A model generated the notes under the pieces. It saw only the letters and a program-made list of their open reading frames with translations. It made no database searches and was not told the DNA's origin. A DNA stretch of 64,000 nucleotides from Colius striatus. Its lineage: Eukaryota; Chordata; Aves; Coliiformes; Coliidae. The position numbers and the translations under genes were made by a program. Positions 56,916 through 64,000 of this stretch are shown here, piece by piece; within the stretch, counting starts at the first letter, position 1; every line of letters begins with the position of its first letter. The DNA lies in the NCBI RefSeq assembly GCF_028858725.1, contig NC_084769.1:129001-193000 (forward strand), in the 5' to 3' direction.

Positions 56916-59600
56916 GCCAAAACTCCACTTTTCATCTGAAAACTCCACCAAAACTGCATTTTTCATCTTAAAACCCCACCAAAACCCCACTTTTCCCCTT
57001 AAAACTCCACAAAAACTCATTTTCCTTTCAGTGGACCACCAAACCCTCTCTTTTTCCCTCAGAACCACAAGACACCCCGCTTTTGCCCCAAATATCCACC
57101 AAACCCACACCTTACCACTCCAAAGTCCACAAAATCCCACATTTGCCCTTAAAAATACACCAAACCCACACTTTTAATCTAAAAACCCCACCAAAACTCC
57201 ACTTTTCCCCTCAAAGCTCCTCCAAAATCCCACTTGTTCCTCTTAAGTCCACCAAATCCCCACTTTTCTTCTCAAACCTCCACTTTTCCACTTAAAACTC
57301 CACCAAAAAATCCATTTTCCCCCTCAGAATCCCATCAAAAATCCACTTTCGCCCTCAAAAACCCATTGAACAGCCAATTTTAACTCCAAGCTCCACCAAA
57401 ACCCCACTTTTTCCCTCAACACTCCACCAAAACTTCACTTTCCCCCTCAAAGTTCCTCCTAATTCCCACTTGTTCCTCAGAAGTCCACAAATCCCCCACT
57501 TTTGCCCTCAAAACTCTGCCAAAACCCAGTTTTCCTCTCAAGACTACACCACAATCCCACTTTCTCCCCACAACACCATCAAAACCCAATTCTTTCCTCT
57601 CAGAATCTCACCAAAACCCCACTTTTGCCCTCAACACTCCACCAGAACCTTACTTTTCCCCTTAAAACCCCACAAAAACTCATTTTCACCTCAGATCCAC
57701 ACCGAAAACCTACTTTTACTCTCAAAAATTCATCAAATCCCCACTTTTTCACTCCAAACTCCAGTAAAACCCACTGTTCTTCTCAACACTCCACAAAAAA
57801 CCCCACTTTTCATCTGAAAACTCCACCAAAACTCCACTTTTCCCCTCAGAACCCCATCAAAAACCCAATTTCGCCCTCAAAACCCCACCAAACCTCCACT
57901 TTTCCACTCCAGACTCCACCAAGCCTGCACTTTTCCCCTCAGAACCCCACCAATCTCCACTGTTCCCCCTCAGCAGACCACCAATCCCACTCTTTTCTCC
58001 TTAAAACTCTACAAAAAACCCATTTTCCCCTCAAAACCCCACCAAAACCCCACTTTTACCCTCAAAAACCCACCAACCCCCCACTTTTTCACTCCAAGCT
58101 CTACCAAAACCCCACTTTTTCCCTCAACACTCCACCAAAACTCCACTTTTCATCTGAAAACTCCACCAAAACCTCATTTATACCCTCAAAGCTCCTCCAA
58201 ATTCCCACTTGTTCCTCAGAAGTCCACAAACCCTCCACTTTTGCCCTCAAAACTCTGCCAAAATCCATTTTTCCCCTCAGAACCACATCAAAAACTTACT
58301 TTTACCCTCAAAAATCCTCCAAATCGCCACTTGTTCACTCAGAACTCCACTAAAACCCCTTTTCTTCTCAACACTCCACAAAACCCCCACTTTTCCCCTC
58401 AGAGCTCCACTCAAATCGCACTTGTATCTCAGAAATCCACCAAACCCCTACTTTTCCCCTCAACACTCCACCAAAACCCCACTTTTCCCCTCCAAGCTCC
58501 TCCCAATTCCCACTTGTTCCTCAGAAATTCACAAACTCCCCTCTTTTCCTCTCAAAACTCCACCAAAACTCCACTTTTCCCCTCAGAACCCCATCAAAAA
58601 CCCACTTTCGCCCTCAAAACCCCACCGAACCTCCACTTTTCAACTCCAGACTCCACCAAGCCCGCACTTTTCCCCTCAGAACCCCACCAATCTCCACTGT
58701 TCCCCCTCACCAGACAACCAACCCCACTCTTTTCTCCTTAAAACTCCACCAAAACCCATTTTTCCCCTCAGAACCACACCAAAAACCTACTTTTACCCTC
58801 AAAAATCCACCAAATCGCCACTTTTTCACTCCAAACTCCACTAAAACCCCTTTTCCCCTCAACACTCCACCAAAACCCTCACTTTTTCATTCCAAACTCC
58901 AGTAAAACCCACTGTTCTTCTCAACACTCCACAAAAAAAACCCACTTTTCCCCTCAACACTCCACCAAAACTCCACTTTTCCCCTCAGAACCCCATCAAA
59001 ACCCCACTTTCACCCTCAAAACCCCACCGAACCTCCACCTTTCCACTCCAGACTCCACCAAGCCCGCACTTTTCCCCTCAGAACCCCACCAATCTCCACT
59101 GTTCCCCCTCACCAGACAACCAACCCCACTCTTTTCTCCTTAAAGCTCTACAAAAACCTTTATTCCCCTCAGAACCCCACAGTAAAACACTTTTCCCCTC
59201 AAAACTCCACCAAACCCCCACTTTTCCCCTCAAAACTCCAGTAAAACCCACTGTTGCCCTCAAAACTCTGCCAAAACCCATTTTTCCCCTCAGAACCGCA
59301 TCAAAAACTTACTTTTACCCTCAAAAATCCTCCAAATCGCCACTTGTTCACTCAGAACTCCACTAAAACCCCTTTTCTTCTCAACACTCCACAAAACCCC
59401 CACTTTTCCCCTCAGAGCTCCACTCAAATCCCACTTGTATCTCAGAAATCCACCAAACCCCCACTTTTCCCCTCAACACTCCACCAAAACCCCACTTTTC
59501 CCCTCCAAGCTCCTCCCAATTCCCACTTGCTCCTCAGAAATTCACAAAACCCCTCACTTTTCCTCTCAAAACTCCACCTTTCCCCTCAGAACCCCATTAA
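56916..59600 (+). repeat. CCACTTTTCCCCTC satellite, segment 6
   Basis: About 2.7 kb, full-length like segments 2 and 3. It is the second 3.6-kb higher-order unit of block B. Confidence 0.95.
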
Positions 59601-59653
59601 AACCCCACTTTGCCCCGCCGCCCCTCCCCATCCCCGCCCCCCGCAGCGGGCAC

Positions 59654-59737
59654 CTGGCCGGGCTTCCTCCGCTGCTCCCGGACAAAAGCCGCTTCCCAGC
59701 TCTTCAGCAGGGCCTTGACCTCCCGCTGCCGCTCCAT
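59654..59737 (-). CDS. RECQL4: RECQL4 coding exon 1, copy 6
   Basis: 84-bp exon identical in product to the other copies (MERQREVKALLK...RRKPGQ), with start codon complement at 59737-59735 and donor GTGCCC. It belongs to the promoter closest to the block B LRRC14 exons. Just outside it, the promoter reads CAGACCGAAC where the other copies have CAGATCGAAC, so the copies are distinguishable in expression data by 5' UTR variants. Confidence 0.88.
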
Positions 59738-60059
59738 GGCGTGCGGAGCGGGGCCGTTCCCCGGCCCGGGGCGATCCGAGACCTCCCGGAGCCGCGCAGG
59801 GACCGCAGCGTCTGGGGCTCAGACCGAACTTCCCGCTGCCGCCGCCCTTCAGCCAATAAGAAGGGAGGAAGCGATGACAGACACGGCGGCAGCCAATGGG
59901 CGGGCGAGGATGGCAGGCGGCACCTAGTAACGACGCCGGGCCCGCCTTCCGTGGTGAAACTCTCGCTCTGATTGGCGGAGGGGCGGTGCCGGGGTGCAGT
60001 GCCAATGCCTGGAAGCGCGGCCGTGAGGGGCCCGGCGGGAGCGGGGCGGCGGGCGGGAG
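59738..60059. promoter_or_regulatory. RECQL4/LRRC14 bidirectional promoter, full copy 6
   Basis: All four CCAAT-type motifs and GC boxes are present, no TATA, LRRC14-side donor GAG/GTGAGC. It is the nearest promoter to the block B LRRC14 coding exons, 2.1 kb away across two arrays. Confidence 0.82.
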
Positions 60060-60825
60060 GTGAGCTGAGGGGTCCCCGGGGACTGGGGGGCGTGAGGGCA
60101 GCTGAGGGGTCCCCGGGGACTGGGGGCGGGAGGTGAGCTGAGGGGTCCCCGGGGACTGGGGGGCGTGAGGGCAGCTGAGGGGTCCCGGGGGACTGGGGGC
60201 GGGAGGTGAGCTGAGGGGTCCCCGGGGACTGGGGGGCGTGAGGGCAGCTGAGGGGTCCCCGGGGACTGGGGGGCGTGAGGGCAGCTGAGGGGTCCCCCGG
60301 GATTGGGGGCGTGAGGGGAGCTGAGGGGTCCCCGGGGACTGGGGGGCGTGAGGGCAGCTGAGGGGTCCCCCGGGATTGTGGGGGGTGAGGGCAGCTGAGG
60401 GGGATCCCGGGGATTGGGGGCGTGAGGGCAGCTGAGGGGGATCCCGGGGATTGGGGGCGTGAGGGCAGCTGAGGGGGACCCCGGGGATTGTGGGGAGTGA
60501 GGGCAGCTGAGGGGTCCCCGGGGATTGGGGGGGCGTGAGGGGAGCTGAGGGGTCCCCGGGGACTGGGGGCGTGAGGGCAGCTGAGGGGGATCCCGGGGAT
60601 TGGGGGGCGTGAGGGCAGCTGAGGGGGGCCTCGGGGATTGGGGGGCGTGAGGGCAGCTGAAGGGGTCCCCAGGGACTGGGGGATTGAGGGCAGATGAAGG
60701 GGGCCCCGGGGATTGGGGGGGGTGAGGGCAGCTGAAGGGGACCCTGGGGATCGAGGGGGGGTGAGGGCAGCTGAGGGGGGTCGAGGGGTGTGAGGGCAGC
60801 ACAGGGGGGCCCAGGGAGGGAAGGG
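60060..60825 (+). repeat. GGGTCCCC minisatellite following promoter copy 6
   Basis: 37-bp family with at least two internal copies of the LRRC14 exon 1 donor (near 60130 and 60205), degrading to the right exactly as at 15200-15355. Confidence 0.92.
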
Positions 60826-60899
60826 GGGTGTTGGAGATCCTGCTGTAGGCTTCCTTTATGGGGTGCTGGGGGTACCCCTCATTAAGAGGGGTCCTGCCC

Positions 60900-62148
60900 T
60901 GGAGTTCCCTATTGATGGGGAGCTGGGTTAGGAGTGCTATAGGGTGCCCTATTAATGGGGGATAGGGTTAGGAGTGCTATGGGAGGTCCTATTGAGAGAG
61001 GGCTGGGTTAGGGGTACCCTATTGATGAGGTGCAGATCTAGGGGTGCTGTGGGGTGCCCTATTGATGGGGGGCTGGATTAGAGGTGCTATAGGATGCCCT
61101 ATAGATAAAGAGCTGGGTTAGGGGTGCTCTAAGATGCCCTATTGATGGGGTCTGGGTTAGGGGTGCTATAGGATGCCCTATTGATGGGGTCTGGGTTAGG
61201 GGTGCTCTAAGATGCCCTATTGATGGGGTCTGGGTTAGGGGTGCTATAGGATGCCCTATTGATGGGGGCTGGCTTAGGGGTGCTATAGGATGCCCTATAG
61301 ATAGAGGGCTGGGTTAGGGGTGCTATAGGATGCCCTATTGATGGGGTCTGGGTTAGGGGTGCTATAGGATGCCCTATTGATGGGGGCTGGGTTAGGGGTG
61401 CTCTAAGATGCCCTATTGATGGGGTCTGGGTTAGGGGTGCTACAGGATGCCCTATTGATGGGGGCTGGCTTAGGGGTGCTATAGGATGCCCTATTGATGG
61501 GGGCTGGCTTAGGGGTGCTATAGCATGCCGTATTGATGGGGGCTGGCTTAGGGGTGCTATAGGATGCCCTATAGATAGAGGGCTGGGTTAGGGGTGCTAT
61601 AGGATGCCCTATTGATGGGGTCTGGGTTAGGGGTGCTACAGGATGCCCTATTGATGGGGTCTGGGTTAGGGGTGCTATAGGATGCCCTATTGATGGGGGC
61701 TGGCTTAGGGGTGCTATAGGATGCCCTATTGATGGGGGCTGGCTTAGGGGTGCTATAGGATGCCCTATTGATGGGGTCTGGGTTAGGGGTGCTATAGGAT
61801 GCCCTATTGATGGGGGCTGGCTTAGGGGTGCTATAGGATGCCCTATTGATGGGGGCTGGCTTAGGGGTGCTATAGGATGCCCTATTGATGGGGGCTGGGT
61901 TAGGGGTGCTATAGGATGCCCTATTGATGGGGGCTGGCTTAGGGGTGCTATAGGATGCCCTATTGATGGGGGCTGGCTTAGGGGTGCTATAGGATGCCCT
62001 ATTGATGGGGGCTGGGTTAGGGGTGCTATAGGATGCCCTATTGATGGGGGCTGGCTTAGGGGTGCTATAGGATGCCCTATTGATGGGGGCTGGCTTAGGG
62101 GTGCTATAGGATGCCCTATTGATGGGGGCTGGCTTAGGGGTGCCCTAT
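60900..62148 (+). repeat. 39-bp tandem array in LRRC14, block B
   Basis: About 31 units of the same 39-bp family as at 15420, roughly half the block A length. It joins LRRC14 coding sequence at the same point. Confidence 0.96.
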
Positions 62149-62161
62149 TGCTACGCGCCTA

Positions 62162-62536
62162 TTGCTGCGCGCCGCCCTCCGCTCGCCCTGCGCCCCCCTG
62201 CGCCTGCTCTGCCGCGACTTCCACGCCGAGGAGCTCTCCGTCTCCACCGTCGTCTCCCTGCTGGACTCCCTGGAGCCTGCCGCCGTCCGCAGAGTTGTTT
62301 CACGCTTCAACAACCTGGGGCTGGCGGGGCTGTGCGCAGTGCTGCCTCACCTCGGCCGCTTCCCCGCGCTGCGCAGCCTCAAGCTGCCCTACAGCAACGT
62401 GGACGTGCGCCGCACGGCCCCCGGGCACGGACGCCGGCATCCGCTGCTTGGCCGCTCACCTCCGGGCCCTGCCTGCCCTCAAGGAACTCGATTTGTACTC
62501 CTCCAGGCTTTCTGGGAGACTCAGGCAGCTCCTGGG
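62162..62536 (+). CDS. LRRC14: LRRC14 penultimate coding exon, 5'-truncated and frameshifted, block B
   Basis: Reads LLRAALRSPCAPLRLLCRDF and onward. ALRS agrees with human LRRC14, so this copy keeps the ancestral Arg that block A lost. The frame switch at a five-C run (62418-62422) is shared with block A, so it either predates the duplication or is a systematic sequencing error. After it come TDAGIRCLAAHLRALPAL and SGRLRQLLG to a GG/GTAAGC donor at 62537. The NVDVRRTAPG segment differs from NVDMCHPAPG in block A mainly by retained CpGs. Upstream coding is again replaced by the 39-bp array. The bases just before (CCTATTGCTACGCG then CCTATTGCTGCGCG) form a 14-bp tandem pair at the array/exon border. 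Confidence 0.85.
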
Positions 62537-62639
62537 GTAAGCTGCCCGCTGGGGGAGGGACTCCAAAACCTTCACACGCTGCAGCGGGAGGGAATGTGTG
62601 TGTGTGGGGGGGGGTGGCATTGGGGTATCACCCACACCC

Positions 62640-63110
62640 TGTGGGGGCAGATTTAAGAGGGGCTGGAGTCCAACAGTAGCTCTGCACTACCTCAGGGGTT
62701 GGTCTCAGGGGGTTTTGGGGACAGGGTTTGGAAGGTTTGGCATTTGCCCTGTGAGCAAAGATTTAAGAGGGGATGGAGTCCCACAGCAGCTCTGCCTCAG
62801 CTCAGGGGGCTGGTCTCAGGGGGTTTTGGGGGGGCTCAGGGTGTTTTGGGGGGAAGGTTTGGAAGGTTTGGCATTTGCCCCTTGGGCAAAGATTTAAGAG
62901 GGGATGGAGTCCCACAGCAGCTCTGCCTCGGCTCAGGGGAGGCATAAAAGAGGGGTTTGGGGTGCCTGAAGATGTTTTGGGCAGCCTCAGGGTGTTTTGG
63001 GGTTGGGGTTTGGCATTGGGGAACTGTCTACACCCTGTGGGCAAAGATTTAAGAGGGGATGGAGTCCCACAGCAGCTCTGCCTTGGCTCAGGGGGTTTTA
63101 GGGGAGTTGC
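62640..63110 (+). repeat. Tandem repeat in last LRRC14 intron, block B
   Basis: About four units of the AGATTTAAGAGGGGATGGAG repeat. One 120-bp unit fewer than block A, with the same flanks. Confidence 0.88.
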
Positions 63111-63412
63111 CCAGTTTGGCACTGTGCAACTGTCTACACTTATGAGGAGATGGAGTCCCAGAGCAGCTCTGCCCCAGCTCAGGGGTCTGGTCTCAGGAGC
63201 TTTGGGGATACCTCACGGGGGTTGGGGGAGACTTTGAGGGAGCTGAGGGATTTTGGGGGATCCTGGGGGTGGAATTTGGGCAGCCTCAGGGTTTTAGGGG
63301 TCTGTGGCTGGTTTGGGGAGGGCCTCAGGGGATTTGGAGGTGGGGGAGCCTCGTGGTGGTTTGGGGGTGCTTTGGGGGTTCCCCACTCTGCCACCCCACC
63401 CTGTCCTCCCAG

Positions 63413-63944
63413 CGAGCTGCAGACTCCCCTGGAGAGTCTGGCGCTGGCCTTCTGCTGCCTGCTCCCCTCCGACCTCATCTTCCTGTCCTCGAGCCTCCAC
63501 GCGCCCTCCCTGCTCCAGCTGGACCTGAGCGGCCACAACCTCACGTCCCCCAGCCTCCTGCAACCCTTGCGGACGCTGCTGGAAGCCGCTTCGTGCTCGC
63601 TGCTGCAGCTGGAGCTGCTGGAGTGTCAGCTGGGGGACACGGAGCTGGAGCTGCTGCTGCCGGCGCTGCGCCGCTGCCGCCGCCTGCGCTGCCTCGGTCT
63701 CCTCGGCACCCCCCTGAGCGCGGCGGCGCTGGGCGGCCTGGCCCGGCCCTGCGCGGCCCTGCCCGACCTGCGCCTCGTGGGCTACTCGCAGCCGCCGCGG
63801 GGCTCCGGCCACCACACCCCCACGCAGGGGGAGGAGGGTTTCCCGGCGGAGCTGTGCCGGCTGCTGGCGAGCGCGGGTAGAGCAGACGCCGTGTGGGCGA
63901 CCAGCCTCCAGCGCTACGGAGCCATCGACTACTTCAGCTTGTAG
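63413..63944 (+). CDS. LRRC14: LRRC14 last coding exon, block B
   Basis: Counterpart of 19076-19607, with no difference seen in the protein: ELQTPLESLALAF start, leucine-rich repeats LLQLDLSGHNL and LLQLELLECQL, ending YGAIDYFSL before TAG. The identical protein contrasts with the changes in the preceding exon. The remaining 56 bases of the window are 3' UTR; the poly(A) signal expected about 78 bases after the stop falls outside. Confidence 0.92.
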
Positions 63945-64000
63945 CATCCCCCCCCCAGGGAAGCTTCACCTCGGGGCGCTGTGCCGGGCTCTGGGCTGTG

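Larger units (their letters stand above)
50940..64000. repeat. Segmental duplication, block B
   Basis: Second copy of the block described at 4640-19660, cut by the right window edge 56 bases after the LRRC14 stop codon. It differs from A by array lengths (one promoter-spacing satellite about 0.8 kb shorter, the 39-bp array about 1 kb shorter, fewer LRRC14-intron repeats) and by scattered substitutions. Confidence 0.95.

Noticed and set aside
1-64000. tRNA, rRNA, endogenous virus or toxin genes
   Set aside because: No cloverleaf-like, ribosomal, retroviral gag/pol or toxin signature was recognised in reading either strand; the only mobile elements seen are CR1 fragments.

Overview
The window looks like part of a bird genome, probably a GC-rich microchromosome. 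Evidence: vertebrate exons bounded by GT/AG sites, antisense 3' ends of chicken-repeat-1 (CR1) LINEs, and a set of neighbours (GPT, RECQL4 head-to-head with LRRC14, then C8orf82) that in human lie together at 8q24.3. I cannot name the species. Recognisable exons make up only about 4 kb of the 64 kb. Almost everything else is minisatellite DNA, and most long open frames here are repeat artefacts.

Layout. 1-4640: G-rich GPT-intron minisatellite. 5154-5453: two GPT (alanine aminotransferase) exons. 5823-6081: minus-strand last exon of an F-type lectin (fucolectin) domain with its poly(A) signal, then a CR1 fragment. 6415-15355: CCACTTTTCCCC-type satellite, with three copies of a CpG-rich RECQL4/LRRC14 bidirectional promoter; two of them keep RECQL4 coding exon 1 on the minus strand, and each is followed by a GGGTCCCC minisatellite. 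15420-17708: 39-bp array running straight into an LRRC14 exon. 17722-19607: the last two LRRC14 coding exons, then a poly(A) signal and a second CR1. 20832-23083: last two C8orf82 exons (minus). 23120-25900: more tandem arrays and an orphan minus-strand poly(A) signal. 25905-50940: GPT intron country, in which one 244-bp GPT exon occurs three times, each time behind a long pyrimidine-rich array. From about 50940 to the end, the block at 4640-19660 is repeated: GPT exons, lectin exon, CR1, three promoters, 39-bp array, LRRC14.

So the window holds a tandem segmental duplication of about 46 kb, with nested higher-order repeats inside it. Several genes are fragmentary. GPT exons beyond the one with the PLP lysine, RECQL4 beyond exon 1, the N-terminal part of LRRC14, MFSD3, LRRC24 and the first exon of C8orf82 were not found. 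Either minisatellite expansion and tandem duplication have broken up this block, or the assembly is wrong in repeats that are very hard to resolve. The sequence alone cannot decide, although small paralogue-specific differences (CpG decay, a lost splice acceptor, a changed PLP motif) argue against simple copy-paste assembly duplication.

The genes are housekeeping or metabolic genes that share a location rather than a pathway: amino-acid transamination (GPT), DNA replication and repair (RECQL4), NF-kB/ubiquitin-linked signalling (LRRC14), an uncharacterised UPF0598 protein (C8orf82) and a fucose-binding lectin domain. I see no prokaryotic, viral, CRISPR or toxin system.
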